From contig JAINUG010000014.1 in NCBI GenBank assembly GCA_029706075.1, positions 3,108,501 through 3,172,500 on the forward strand: DNA of 64,000 bases. The letters run 5' to 3'. The notes below the pieces were generated by a model that saw nothing but the letters and a program-made list of their open reading frames with translations, had not been told where the DNA came from and searched no databases. Each line of letters begins with the position of its first letter. The first letter of the stretch is position 1. Both the position numbers and the translations under genes were made by a program. Of the stretch, positions 29,359 to 41,950 are shown in pieces. This DNA is from Aldrovandia affinis (Eukaryota; Chordata; Actinopteri; Notacanthiformes; Halosauridae).

Positions 29359-29995
29359 TTTTGGAGTGAAAATGGTTGCACACTCCTTTTTCCCCCTCGT
29401 CTTGCCAAACAGCTGTGGTGAAGCAGGTCTAGCCTCAGTTTGCCAGGATAATACTCCGAAAACTAAAAAGATCAAGCACATCTGCTGGAGGGCTGCAGAG
29501 GAAGTGCGGCCTGGTGGGCACATCTGTGCAGAGGAGGCCAGTGGTGGCGATACTGGTGTTAGTGTATGTCTGTCACGTGGAGAAAACCACCGTATACTAA
29601 GCTATAGCTATAAGCAAGGGCTAACACCAGGGTGTAGCCAAGTGAATTAAATTCAATAGTTGTATGGCACTTTTTACAGAGAACTGTAAGAAGACGCATT
29701 GCAGAAAACAGAAGATATGAAAACAAATAAATACCAGCCCTGAACCCCCCCAAAAAAGCTAGGAAGTGGGACAAAAAAAAGAATAAACAAATAAAGAAAA
29801 GAATCAGTCACTGAATTTAAATGTCAAGACATTTGTATTGTCTTTAGTCTTTTCAATAATTCAATCAATCTTACAAGTACGTATAGTACAAGTAAGACAA
29901 TAAGACGATCAACAATATTACCAGGAAGTGTCCAAGCCCTCTAAAAAGTAATGAAAATAAACTCAAATGCAACAATGGTCCAGCTATAGACTATA
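29359..29995. other. Non-coding, no gene seen
   Basis: 29640-29740 resembles generic fish LINE or SINE tail sequence but cannot be assigned. Confidence 0.5.
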
Positions 29996-29997
29996 TA

Positions 29998-30533
29998 CAC
30001 TACCGGTCAAAAGTTTGAGTACACCTGCTGGAAACTAGGTTTATCTCATAATTGACAATGCTTTACACCGTATACATTTCTGTAAATACTTTAAAATGAC
30101 AAAAAACACATGTAACAATGAACAAAATGAACATCAAAGAAATGTTCAAGAAAATTATATTGAAAATTGAATCTTGGATTCCTCAAAATGGCCATTCTTT
30201 GCCGTGATAACAGCCTCACAAACACGGGCCATTCGGTTAATAAGTTTCAGCAGGAAATCACCCGATATGTCTTCCCAGCTCTCCTGCAGCAATTCCCAGA
30301 GAAACTTGTGGGTTGCTTTGCTTTGACTCTTCTGTCCAGTTTGTCGCATACAATTTCTATGGGATTGAGGTCTGGACACTGGGCAGGCCAGGTCATCAGT
30401 TTGAGTTGTCCTTCACGTTCCTCCTTCACCAGGTAGTTCTTGCACAACTTCAAGGTGTGTTTCGGGTCGTTATCTTGCTGAAGAATGAAGGAGTGCCCGA
30501 TTAGCCATAGTCCAGATGGAAGGTGTACTCAAA
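29998..30533 (-). pseudogene. Internally deleted Tc1/mariner element
   Basis: Begins CACTACCGGTCAAAAGTTTG after a TA and ends near GGTGTACTCAAAC, the inverse of the GTTTGAGTACACC found at the left, followed by TA. Minus-strand fragments of transposase are readable: RMARVCEAVITAKNGHFEE near the left, and PDLNPIEIVCDKLDRRVKA containing the catalytic-Glu motif. Out of frame and short (about 536 bp), so not autonomous. Confidence 0.8.
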
Positions 30534-30546
30534 CTATATATATATA

Positions 30547-30920
30547 CACTGCCCGTCCAAAAAAAAAAGTCACACACTCTAATATTTAGTTGGACCGCCT
30601 TTAGGTTTGATTACGGCACGCATTCGCCGTGGCATCGTTTCGGGAAGCTTCTGCAATGTCACAACATTTATTTCTGTCCAGAGTTGCATGCATTTTTCGC
30701 CAAGATCTTGTATTGATGATGGGAGAGTCGGACCGCTGCGCAAAGTCTTCTCCAGCACATCCCAAAGATTCTCAATGGGGTTAAGGTCTGGACTCTGTGG
30801 TGGTCAATCCATGTGTGAAAATGATGTCTCATGCTCCCTGAACCACTCTTTCACAATTTGAGCCCGATGAATCGTGGCATTGTCATCTTGGAATATGCCC
30901 GTGCCATCAGGGAAGAAAAA
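30547..30920 (-). pseudogene. Truncated Tc1/mariner element, second lineage
   Basis: Begins CACTGCCCGTCCAAAAAAAA at a TA directly after the previous remnant, followed by CACACTCTAATATTTAGTTG, then reverse-strand transposase sequence (AACCCCATTGAGAATCTTTG on the minus strand). The other end is missing. Confidence 0.75.
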
Positions 30921-32190
30921 ATGACTTGTGCAGTTAACGAAGTATCATCTGTTGCCCGTAGCATCACAGAAAAAAAGAGAAAAAGGTGTGATATGAAATT
31001 GGAGTCAAAGAAACGTCTCGCGAAAGCAAGGTGATCCATGACTGAAACAGGAGGGGGTCAGGAGGAAGTCTCCGTTACGCACACCGACGAGCGAATACGT
31101 GCCATAATTGGCGAGGTTGCCTTGTCCGGTGTTGCAACGGATATTCCCCTGGACAGCGACAGACAGCGAAGCACAGCCCGTGGTAACCGAAAACGCGACA
31201 ATAGCGTCCGTGGTAACCGAAAACGCGACACTAGCCATTCATATGTCTCTGCAAATAGATCAGCGCGCTCTCTAAAGACTCGCTCTCTTCCAAGATATTG
31301 TAGTATTATACCATAGCCTCAATAGCCACAATTGAAACGAATTATAATTATATAGGCCTAATTATATTAATGGATTATGAATGATATTATCCTACAATTT
31401 GAAAGGAAAACTGTCAAATATAGGCCTACAATTGTCAAACAGGATACTCTCAAAATGATTATACAGTATGTTTACTCAAAAGCTTAAACACTTCAAGAAA
31501 ATAGAATAAATGTCTTCCCGAAAAAGAAGCAAAAAGGCCTTACAAAAGCAAAATAGTCTTGCTCAAAACAAGGAAACAAGGAAAATCTACTTCAAAAACA
31601 TATTATAAAAATAACTGATATTATTATTATTATTATTATGATTATTATTAAGCCATTGAGCCCATTGCTCAGTCAGGTTGTGCAGGATATGGAGTGAGAA
31701 AGTCACAGAGACGGCAGAACTGACACTTGCTCTTTCCCGTGACTCACGTCCCCTCATCGTGCACCTCCTGATCTCAGCTCCAAAACCAAAACAAGGTCCA
31801 GTGGATTCTTTTCTCCCTTTTCTCGTAACTGACCTAATCCAAGCAGTTGGTTTGTTTTTCTCCTCTACTCAATTTCTGGGAATCAGGCCACAAGCTCATC
31901 AGTCCAAGTGTGACAGGAAACAGTTGTGCAAAGATTCCTGCACATGCTCAGTCTGTTCCCTTCAAAATACCTTCCATTTCCAAAATACAAATATATATTT
32001 TAAAGAATGTTTTTTATAATATTTATGATTTTATATATTGTATATATATTTATACAATATATACATTTCTAAGTGTGTTTCTAAGGAGTGTTGTTAGCCA
32101 GATCTAACTCACCGTTGTTCTTAGAATTCATGTGGATGTACTTATGTTCTCCTGTATTGTAAGTCGCTCTGGATAAGGTGTCTGTTTTGC
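30921..32190. other. Non-coding with a CpG-rich patch
   Basis: 31020-31270 is richer in CpG than its surroundings and includes a tandem duplication of about 29-31 bp (CGTGGTAACCGAAAACGCGA, at about 31169 and 31200). A 92-codon open frame spans 31038-31316 but resembles nothing known. 32145-32190 has another SINE-tail-like GTAAGTCGCTCTGGATAAGG. Confidence 0.45.
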
Positions 32191-32194
32191 TGCA

Positions 32195-32475
32195 AATTCT
32201 GCACGATCCTTGAATAACAATTGGTATTGTATAAACGCACTGAATCTGATGCATTTTTACTGTGGAATTTGGAAGAAAATGCCTTTTGAATAGCCTATGT
32301 AAACACCTAATAGGATAGGGCCGACATAGCCAACTTCAAGGGTGTCTAACACACACAATTAAAATATTTTGCTCCAAATTCTGCATGATCCTTGAATAAC
32401 AATTATTGATGTATGCGACACACTGAATGTCATGTCATTTTGCTTTGGAATTTGGAAGAAATGCAAATGCAAACA
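32195..32475. repeat. Two diverged direct repeats, about 175 bp apart
   Basis: TTCTGCACGATCCTTGAATA at about 32197 recurs as TTCTGCATGATCCTTGAATA at about 32378. Similarity continues through ACTGAAT and GGAATTTGGAAGAA. About 90-100 bp per unit; type unknown. Confidence 0.75.
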
Positions 32476-32759
32476 TATTGGCTTCCTCTTGGCCGGGCAA
32501 AGCTCATCCTTCCCCTGCTGACCCCCTGGTTCTCAACCCGCTACCGCAATCTACGGTAGTGATGCGCACGAATATGTTACGTGCTGATAGTTTGACTGGG
32601 CATTGCTGAGGTGCGGATAGCACTGAGCTCACCAGTTAGTCAGCAGTGAAATGGAAACTGTCCCTCTAAGATAATTTATCTGTTAAATATTTACGTAATC
32701 TATCTTTATCTAAGATTATTTTAATGTGCATTACAGTAATGAGGTCAATTGAAATAGAA

Positions 32760-32925
32760 CTGTGGTTTTGTGTGGCTCAGAGCGTGGCGCTTTGAACGCT
32801 TAGGTTGTGGGTTCGTTTCCCATTGGGGCCACATATAGCCAACTGAAAAATCTATGGAATCACTACTGTAGGTCGCTTTGGATAAAAGTGACTACTAAAT
32901 GGCATATATTATATATTACATATTA
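32760..32925 (+). repeat. SINE, family A
   Basis: Head TTGTGTGGCTCAGAGCGTGG with part of the A-box region lost, B box GTGGGTTCGTTTCCCATTGG, linker ending CTGAAAAATC, and tail AGGTCGCTTTGGATAAAAGT. Confidence 0.8.
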
Positions 32926-34500
32926 TACAGCACCATAGTGTAAAACACTACCTGACAGGCCCAATAAAGCCCCCTGTTTATTCTCAACAATGCGATAATG
33001 TACGAGCGTCACCAAGTGAGAACTGTGCGTTCGGTGAGTAAAGAAGGACGTGTGATATTGAGCTTGATTACTGCTTTTTTGTTGTAGTTCGTTTGTTTTT
33101 TCTTTTCTTCATGATGGAGTCTTGTCATGAAAACCTTAGAATTTTTGAATGTACTTTCAACTCTGGAGCTGGAGTGTGCCCACGCATGCCTCTTTCGATG
33201 TGTCTGCATTTTCGTTGCGCTGGAATACCAATTCGTGTCAATTTTTCGTGCGGGCTTTCTCAGAAGCAGCCCCAGTCTGAATTTCTATACCATCGGGAAG
33301 GGCATTTTGCTTTTTTTTACATTCAGGGTCAATTTTTATATTCTGGTTTTTGTTGTTGTTGTTGTTGTTGCTGTTTTTAACATAAATCACATTTATGTTT
33401 CGGGCAATTAATTAAATGATACAAAAATGGTAAAGTAGATGTGTGTATACTAAGGACACACAGGTTTATGGGTTTTTGGATTCCTGTCTTATAATTTATA
33501 ATTTTAAAATATTTATGTATTTAATAATGCATTGCATGCACAGGACGTCATTTTCTTCCTTATGATTTTGACGAGGCTTAGCCCATTTTGTATATAGGCT
33601 GAAATGGCCCATCTTTTTCCTCCGATGTGTTTGTATCTTACAGATTTGTCAGGTTAAGTTTCGTGGATTTCATTTTTTTAATGAACAAAGAGAGGCAATA
33701 TATTACTAATATTTAATTTTCGTCATGGTGATTGTTAAGATCTAAAATATTTTACAATGTAAGGCAGAAGTAGCCTACCTGTGAAAAAAAGCGTTCTACA
33801 TACAGTACAGTATAACTACAGGTCGTGCGCAGAATTAGGTGTAGTGTTATATTTTGGCCACTGGAGGGCACTTGCGGCTTTTCAAAAGCTCGTCAGGGGC
33901 ACTCCAGTAGCCACGACAGAAGTGAAGTGTATCAAAATGATCACGTTAAGCTCTGAGCTTATGATGCACATTCATAACCACAGCCTGGGTAAAGTAGTGA
34001 ATTTGGCGTCCTTACGATTTTAACGAAAGATAAACACAATTGTACATTATCTGACCGCATTATTCTGATCGAATAACACACAACAAAGTTTGACATCGCT
34101 TCATGGACATCGACCGGTCGGGAATAGAGCACCTCCGACTGGCAACATAATGCAGGGACTAAAAGATTAGGAACATTGTAAACTTGTTAAACAAAAAAGT
34201 TTGCATTTTTCAGAATGCCAAGAGCAAAGAGTCAAATTCCAAAAGCCCCGATCCTGCACATTACCGAATTACGCATTCAATTACTGAAAATATACGTTTA
34301 ACTCAATTAATGACAAGTATCTCCAAGGTTGTGACTAACGCCAGCGATGTGATGTTTAGCAGATAAAATGTGAGGTTCATTGGGGTCCGCTAATACAGAA
34401 AGGTCTGTATTTATGTGCGTTTTAATAAGATATTAAAATCCTGGGTTCAACCCCGTGATTTCCAACTGTCATTACAGCACGACAGAAAACCGAGAAAATG
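32926..34500. other. Non-coding, no gene seen
   Basis: Only a short (GTT)n run at 33350-33371 stands out. Confidence 0.55.
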
Positions 34501-34514
34501 CGAATTATTAGGGT

Positions 34515-34891
34515 CTATGTGTGTGTGTGTCTCTGCGTGTGTGTGTGTGTGTAAGTGAGTTAGCTGCTTTTTTGTAGACCTGTACATATGAACTGTGCAC
34601 GTGCATGCATGTGTCATGTGTGTGTACGTGACTGAGTAAACTGATGTGTATATAGCTATGTTTGTACATGTACATGCATGTGTGTGTATTCGTACACACG
34701 TGTGTATGCATATTTCTGTATGTGTGTGTGACCTATCCCCCCTCTCTCTCCATCTCTCTTTCTCACTCTCTCTCTTTCTCTCGTTCTCTCCATCTTGATG
34801 ATGTAGCATGCAGGATTATGCCCATCCATTAAAGATGACCGATAATCGCTTCACCCCCTGCTGGGTCTACCCAATGGCTCAATTTTCACCC

Positions 34892-34988
<97 letters not shown>

Positions 34989-35047
34989 TTTCTCTCTCTC
35001 TGTCTGTCTGTCTGTCTGTCTCTCAATCTCCTTTCTCTCTCTCTCTC

Positions 35048-35079
<32 letters not shown>

Positions 35080-35090
35080 TCTGTCTCTCT
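34515..35090. repeat. GT-rich patch and long (CT)n array
   Basis: Loose GT repeats (34515-34730), then an almost pure CT array (34894-35085) with CTGT interruptions near 35001-35020. Confidence 0.92.
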
Positions 35091-36849
35091 TCCTTCAATG
35101 TTATACCCTGTTTATCACTGTGCTTAATTTAGTCACCCCAGAATAATTCCTCCATGTTGACAGTCAGAGAAAAAAAAAAGGGTGTTGTAAAAGTAGGATT
35201 CATCTTCCAATTCTTTATAAAATATTTCTATTCAAAAGCATTTGATTGATTTTTGAACTGAAATCCCCCCCCCACCCCCACAAGCAACATTATTTCTGTT
35301 TCAAGGACTACTAAGTCTGTGTCCACTGACCTTCAAAATGCAGGCCTTCATACTTGCTCCTCAGGACTTTAAAATGCCTGAAAAATCAATGATTGCAGAG
35401 AAGAAACTAAACAATATATAATGTTATTTGAACAATATTAGTTGAGTGGATGAATCTTCCGATTGTATGCTTTTCTGTTTATTCCTTCCTCCATCTTGGT
35501 CCTCCTCCATCAACCACCAGTCCAAACAAAAGCCATCGTTAAAACAATAAAAAAAAATAGAAGAAGTTCATTCTGCATGGGTATATAAGAAAACATATTT
35601 AATAGACGGAATATTCTGAAAAGGGAATTTGGTAATAGATATAAATGCTCTTCATTTTCTTGCGTGAATGTATTGTGTGAATGTATTGATAAAATGTTTA
35701 AAAAACGTTTAAGTCTCACATTGGATTTGTGTTGAAACTATATTATTACAATAGTTTATTTTAGATTTAGTTCAGGCTGGGACATTTCCATTTTTATCAC
35801 CTTTTTTATTTTTTATCCATTCACTCGAAAACATTTTTGAGGTCATTTCTGTCCCTCCACCCCAACCCATATTGCCAACCCTACAGATACATCCTCGGGT
35901 CTTGAGGGGAACAGGTTAGTGTCAGAGGGAACCATATTAGCCGGTAAACAAATAATTTAGGGAGCCCCCAAAAGAGACAATGGACAGTGTGAGAGGGGAG
36001 CTGTATTGGTGTCTGGCAGGGTGGAGGGGGTGTCCACAGATCACTGTGCCCCTGTATTTCTCAGGAGTTTCTCTTATCCCCCCCAGGGGACTGTCCGCTC
36101 CAGTGACCCCCCCACACACACCACCCAGCTCCTTTCAGCTCTCCTAACAGTGCTGACACCTCAGGGGTCTTGTGGGGGTACACACGAAAAGTGAGAACCC
36201 CATTGAACACCCGCGTTCCTTTTCCCCCCTAAAACATTTAAAGTGCTGTTATTTGTCATCCCTGGCTGCCCCCGTGCATGGACGGTGGGGGGGGTGTGGG
36301 GTGTTACCGTGACTGAGGGGTCATTTCTCACATGTGGGGCCTGAGAGTGGGAGGGAACTCGTGGCACTGTACTCTCACTGACCCGCCCCCTCAAATGGGT
36401 CGCAATTATTGCACAAACAGGTAAAAGTGTGAATAACCAGGGGCCATCAGAACGAGGAAAATTATTCAGTGTGTTTAAAAATATAAATGCGTAAATAATT
36501 GGGTGGCAAGCTACTTCAGTGGCTGCATGCGTGTTACATGTTGTGTGTGTGTATTCATTCTCCTTCAAACATGCATTTATAATCAATTGATTATCTATGT
36601 CATATTTCAGGCCACTATCATCTTTATCCCTCCAGGAAAGAAAGAGAAAATATCCAGTGAGTAACAGCCAGAGGTTGCAGGGAGGCTATTTCAAATCTAT
36701 GCATCTGTTGTAATCTGTTGTTATAATATATATATATATTTTTTGTAGATACTGAATGTCACCAATCGACTGTAGAAGGGGAAAAAGGGCATTTTACAGA
36801 AGTAAGGGTTTTTTGCTTCAATTCAGAGGCCCGAAGGTTTGGAATCATA
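35091..36849. other. Non-coding, no gene seen
   Basis: No exon or repeat family recognised. 35990-36460 is GC-richer than its flanks. Confidence 0.5.
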
Positions 36850-37305
36850 CAGTGGAACCTCGGCCTGCGAACGCCCCTACTCACGAACAAATCGGCCCAT
36901 GAACACACTTTCCGAACAAATTTTCACTCGGCCCGCGAACAAGCCCTCGGTGCACGAACGCACAAACACACAAACTCGCGGGCTTCTCACCGTAGCGCGT
37001 CGTGGATAGCGTCAGTTGTGTAAATAGCCAGAAACGATCAACCACAAAGGTAAAGTGTACAATTATTATGTTTTATTTTAGCATAAATGTATTTTTCTAT
37101 AATTAAGGTTATCTTTAATTCCTTTCTATATTTTTGCCACACATAAACCCATAAAAAAGTTTTAAAAAAAGTGTTTCTGGGGCTGGAGAACGGATTAATT
37201 CGATGTACATTAATTTCAATGGGAAAAATTATTTTGGTTCGCGAACATTTCGGTTCGCGAACGGAGTCAACGAACGAATTAAGTTCGTGGGCCGAGATGC
37301 CACTG
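36850..37305. mobile_element. Tigger/pogo-like MITE (456 bp)
   Basis: Begins CAGTGGAACCTCGGCCTGCGA and ends with its imperfect inverse (...GGGCCGAGATGCCACTG), flanked by TA on both sides. CAGTGG-ACCTCGG ends with repeated GCGAAC and TTCGCGAAC motifs are typical of Tigger-type TcMar elements. No transposase is present. Confidence 0.8.
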
Positions 37306-37962
37306 TACTTGGTTTAAAGGTTGCATTTTTTTCATCGTCTTTTTATTTTAAAAAAATATTGCACTTGTGGATTTCACTCTTTATTCAGCCTTCAGGTTAA
37401 AAACACAGGTGCAAAAGGATTCAGTAACTACATTCATAAGCACTCAGGGTTTTTCACTTCAGGTGAGGCCAAAGATTCAAACGTTATCCAGCCTTCACCA
37501 GTGAAATGCAGTTATATGCTGATGGCATATCTTATACAGTATATACCCAAACTCTTATATATCTTATATATACCCAAACTCTCAAACAGGTGTGCAGGTT
37601 AATTCAAGAAGAATTGCCCAATCGATTTTAAAGTAGTCCATTGATGCGTAACTCATGGCAACACGTCCGAAGAGGAATATTATCCTCTTTTTATTAATCC
37701 GGTGAGCCTCTACTGGAGGGGAGCCACAGGAAAACTAGCAGCAGGTTTGTGAGGAGAGACACCGCCATTGGGATAGATGATCCCCTCCAAGAGGTTGTGC
37801 CTTGCGCACAGGTTCTGGGAATGATCGGAAGGCCCTGTGAGGCTTTGGTCTCAAGAAGCGTGTTCTCGGACAATGGATTCAATGTGTTTGAGTGGTGTGA
37901 ACACAACGGAACGCTCATGTCTGAAATACAGTTTCTCACAAAGACGGGGACCCCGCTCAGGA

Positions 37963-37964
<2 letters not shown>
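37306..37964. other. Non-coding, no gene seen
   Basis: No recognisable element. Confidence 0.55.
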
Positions 37965-38022
<58 letters not shown>

Positions 38023-38070
38023 GAGAGAGAGAAAGAAAGAGACAGACAGACAAAGAGAGACAGGAAAGAG
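37965..38070. repeat. (GA)n microsatellite
   Basis: GA run with AGAC and AAAG interruptions toward the right. Confidence 0.9.
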
Positions 38071-39130
38071 AACTCATAATTATAGGAGTGTCTTCGACCA
38101 AAAAAATAAAAATAAACATCACCCATGTGGGATGGAAATAGAGGGACCTCAGAAGGTCAGAGGTCAAGACAAGATGGCCGAAATCACCCTTCGAGCCTCA
38201 ACAGGACCGCCCCCCCAAACTCTCTCTCTCTCTTTCCTTCTCTTTTTCTCTTCACCCTGGTCTCTTACCAGTTCCCGGGCCTGGGAAGAGGCAGGGACAC
38301 ACAGACACCGAGTTGTCATCAGGAATGGCCCTTGTAATTTTCAATTTCATGGGAGCCGGAGCAGGGGCCGGGGCGGCCACCGGGCTGGTCTTCTGTGGCC
38401 ATTGTTCCCACCGCGGCGCCGCGGGCCGCAACGTGGGAGGGAGCTGCTTCTGGCCCTGACACCGTGACACCTAAATGTCACCCGTCACGGCCGTAAAGTA
38501 CAAAGTCAACTCTGTGACGGACACAGCTCCCAGAGAGCGCTGCAGGAAAGAGTTGGGAGATTCCCATACCCCAAAATCTGTACTGGGAAACTGTGTGTGC
38601 AGCTGCCACCGAGGCCACGTTCCTCCCATGTAGCCATGCACTACAGGACCTCAACACCCCCCAGTGATTGATATCTCTCCTCATTTAAAGGGAGACGCTA
38701 TCTAGAATTTGATGTGCTCTTCCTCACCTCAAAAAAAAAGAGCTCACATTATTGCTGTGGTCTCATTGCCACTCCAGCAGCAGCTGTGATTTTGTGCCAG
38801 GCATGGCTTAAGTAGGTCAGGCCAGGAACACCTTAACGGCGCCACACTTTTGATTTACTTTTAAAATCTCACCAAAGGAAGGTCTTGCAATATGTAATGA
38901 ACATAGATTGCGGGGTGTAGCACTCACACGCTTAAGCATGTATTTGCCTGAGGACAAATTTCATTCCTTCCTATAAGAAGCGCGGTGGCAGTCTAGTCTG
39001 TGGTCAGTTGGAGCCTCCTGCTGTTCAGTGACGGAGTATTTCTTGATCCAAGCTCCAAGCCATAGTTAGTTTTGGTATGTCAAACTAGCTCAACACGGGT
39101 TCGCATTTAGCTCATTTAGTTATTATCATT
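38071..39130. other. Non-coding, no gene seen
   Basis: 38330-38460 is GC-rich with several CpGs. No exon with believable splice sites was found. Confidence 0.5.
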
Positions 39131-39545
39131 TAAAAAAAATTGTTTTCTGATTTCCTGTTTTTCTCCCAATTTGGTGGGCATTGTACCCTCTATTGATTCA
39201 ATTACCCTCCCTACGAGCCCGCCGCCTGCAACCGCGGAGCCAGCCACTACCCTGGGACCAGCGGTGACAAGGGCGAGCGAACCGCCTCCTTCAAGACAGA
39301 CCCCGCCGAGCCGTCAACCGTGAATCCGATACATGCAGGGAAGCTTTCTCTACCTGCGGCGAGCTCGTGCCGGCTTCCCTCCCCCCTACTCCTGGGGGCG
39401 GACAGCCAATCGTCGCCCCCGAGCAGGACTCCTGGCCAGAGCCGGGCTGGAGCAATGGGCTGGAATGGAATTCCCCGGCCGCAGTGGGCAACCTGCACTC
39501 CGGGCGAGTGTTTTTACCGGTTGGGCCACCCGGGGGCCCCTAGCT
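39131..39545 (-). repeat. SINE, family C, subfamily with CCAACCGG-type head
   Basis: Minus strand: GGGTGGCCCAACCGGTAAAA, GGCTCTGGCCAGGAGTCCTG, the GC-rich body, and a tail containing GGTACAATGCCCACCAAATT. Confidence 0.8.
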
Positions 39546-40320
39546 GTTCTTTGCATGTGACTGAGCAAGCCTGATGGTATTTCAGCACAACTGTTTGTAC
39601 ATGGACAATAAAAAACTGCCCTGCAAATAAATAATAACTGCTTGAGTATTACAAAACTACCTTCTATTTTTTTTTGTTCACTCTGACATGCCCTTATTTC
39701 TACATTTATATAAAATGTTTTTTGTTGGTTAAAGCTTAGCTTAGCTTAGCACCTATTCGAGAATTTCCAGGTATTCAATCCAAGTGTCAGTGGTAGAACA
39801 GTGCCCCTGGGAGTGGGACTTGCACCTTGCAATAGTCTAATTCCATAGAAGTAAGTATATTCTTGTCCTAAACCAAATCCTCTCTCTCAGACTCTTAAAG
39901 CCTCTCTTTGAGTACCTCCACCCCCCCCCCTCCAACTCGTCCACTTGACCGGTCACATCCTCATGACCCTGTGACAACTGTCAATAAAGTCTAAGGAGGC
40001 ATCTCTCAACACTAAATTACAGGGCCCAACTCCCCCAGCCCCTGTCCCACTTCCTAATCCCCCCCAAAAAATGAAAAGTAACATTTCTCCCTCATTGTCA
40101 GTGTTGGATAAACACAAGAGGTCCTTTAATCAGCATTGGGCGACCTGTTGATGTTGGAGAGAGGGAGGAGGAAGGCAGGGTGAGGAGGAGGGGGAACAAA
40201 GGGATGCAGTGTTTTGGAGGAAATGAAACCAACCTGCCGACCTGTGTTCTCAATCGTCTCTCAAGTGCTGCAAGGCTTCAGGCTTCAGAAGGAGGAGGTT
40301 CAGACCATGGAGCTCTGTGA
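39546..40320. other. Non-coding, no gene seen
   Basis: No recognisable element. Confidence 0.55.
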
Positions 40321-40324
40321 GAAT

Positions 40325-40361
40325 GTGTGTGTGTGTGAGTGTGTGTGCGTGTGGTTGTGTG

Positions 40362-40405
<44 letters not shown>

Positions 40406-40493
40406 AGTGTGTGTGGTTGTGCATTCATGTGATTGTGTGTTAGTGTATGTGTGAGTGTGTGTGTGTGTGGTTGTGCATGCATATGATTGTGTG

Positions 40494-40528
<35 letters not shown>

Positions 40529-40530
40529 TT
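40325..40530. repeat. GT-rich minisatellite, left part
   Basis: GT repeats punctuated by GGTTGTGCATGCATATGATT units. The same unit recurs at 41970-42130 on the far side of the LINE. Confidence 0.9.
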
Positions 40531-40539
40531 GTGCATGCA

Positions 40540-41950
40540 CTTATTAGGGATAAGTTGGAATCATTCTTGAAAAATAATAGTATTTTAAGGGAGAGCCAAC
40601 ATGGTTTCTCAAAGGGAAGTCATGCCTAACAAACCTCCTGGACTTTTTTGGAGAGGCTACAAAGTGTGTTGACCTGAACCAGGCTTATGATATTATATAT
40701 TTGGACTTTCAGAAAGCATTTGACAAGGTACCACATGAGAGGCTTATTGCTAAAATGAATTCAGTAGGAATTGCAGGAGTTGTTTCAGAGTGGGTTCATA
40801 ATTGGCTGCAAGGGCGAATACAAAGAGTATCATTAGGTGGGGCCGTATCTGACCTCGGTGCTGTGGGCAGTGGTGTCCCGCAGGGATCGGCGCTGGGACC
40901 TCTGCTCTTCCTTATTTACATAAATGATCTTGATATGGACGTTAGTAGCAAAATAGTTAAATTTGCAGATGATACTCAACTTGGGGTTTGGCAAACAGTT
41001 TGGAATCAAAAAAAAAAAAAAACAGTTTGGAATCGACTAAAGTAATCCAAGATGATTTAAACAAAATCCCAAAATGGGCAGATACATGGCAGATGACATT
41101 CAATATTGCTAAATGTAAAGTTATGCATGTGGGAAATAAAAACATTAGACAGGAGTATTTTATGGGAGGAGAAAAGTTAGTAGGTGTTCAATTTGAAAAA
41201 GACTTAGGAATTGTAGTTTCTGCTATCTGTAGTGTGCTACAGCAGTGAAAAAAGCCAACAGGATGCTGGGATACATAGCAAAAAGTATTGAGTATAAATC
41301 AAAGGAGGTTATATTAATGTTATATAATGCCTTTGTCAGACCTCACTTAGAATTCTGTGTGCAGTTCTGGGCACCGCATTACAAGAAAGATATAGAAGCT
41401 CTTGAAAAAGTCCAAAGAAGGGCAACTAAACTGATACCTGGTATGAAAGGTAAAAGTTATGATGATAGACTTAAGGCACTCAATATATTTAAGCTTAGCA
41501 AATGGAGACTTAGGGGGATTTGATTTAGGTTTTTAAATTCCTAAAAGGGATTAACAAAGTGAAATACCAAAGATTTTTAAGATAAGTGGGGTCAGCAGAA
41601 CAAGAGGCCACAGGTGGAAATTAGTTAAAGGCAAATTCTGATATTAGGAAGTTTTTCACACAGATATTAGGAAGTTTTCTTTACACAGAGAGTTGTCAAT
41701 GCCTGGAACAGCTTGCCAGGTCCGGGTAGCATTCCAATATAAGAAACACTTGGGCTATTCAAGTCCAGGCTAGATGTGGAGTACTAGATGCTCTTTAGAT
41801 TAGGACATGAAATCCGAGGGGCGCAAGCTTAGATGGGCCAGAAAATGGAGCGTTATGTTCTTTCTGATTTGTGTGAAAAAGTTTGTGAGTGTACTAGATG
41901 CTCTTTAGATTAGGACATTGTGCTAGATGGGCACATGTTCTTATGATTGT
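40540..41950 (+). pseudogene. 5'-truncated LINE (CR1/L2-like) with broken reverse transcriptase
   Basis: Plus-strand frames encode LDFQKAFDKVPHERL, SGVPQGSALGPLLFLIYIND and the catalytic KFADDTQLG of a non-LTR reverse transcriptase. The C-terminal part follows (LYNAFVRPHLEFCVQFWAPH, LEKVQRRATKLIPGMKG). Frame breaks occur at about 40640, at an A run with a small duplication (41009-41036), at 41246 and at 41523. The 3' part keeps RVVNAWNSLP-like sequence and ends near TTCTTATGATT. The 5' half and the endonuclease are missing. CR1 or L2 placement is from residue style only. Confidence 0.85.
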
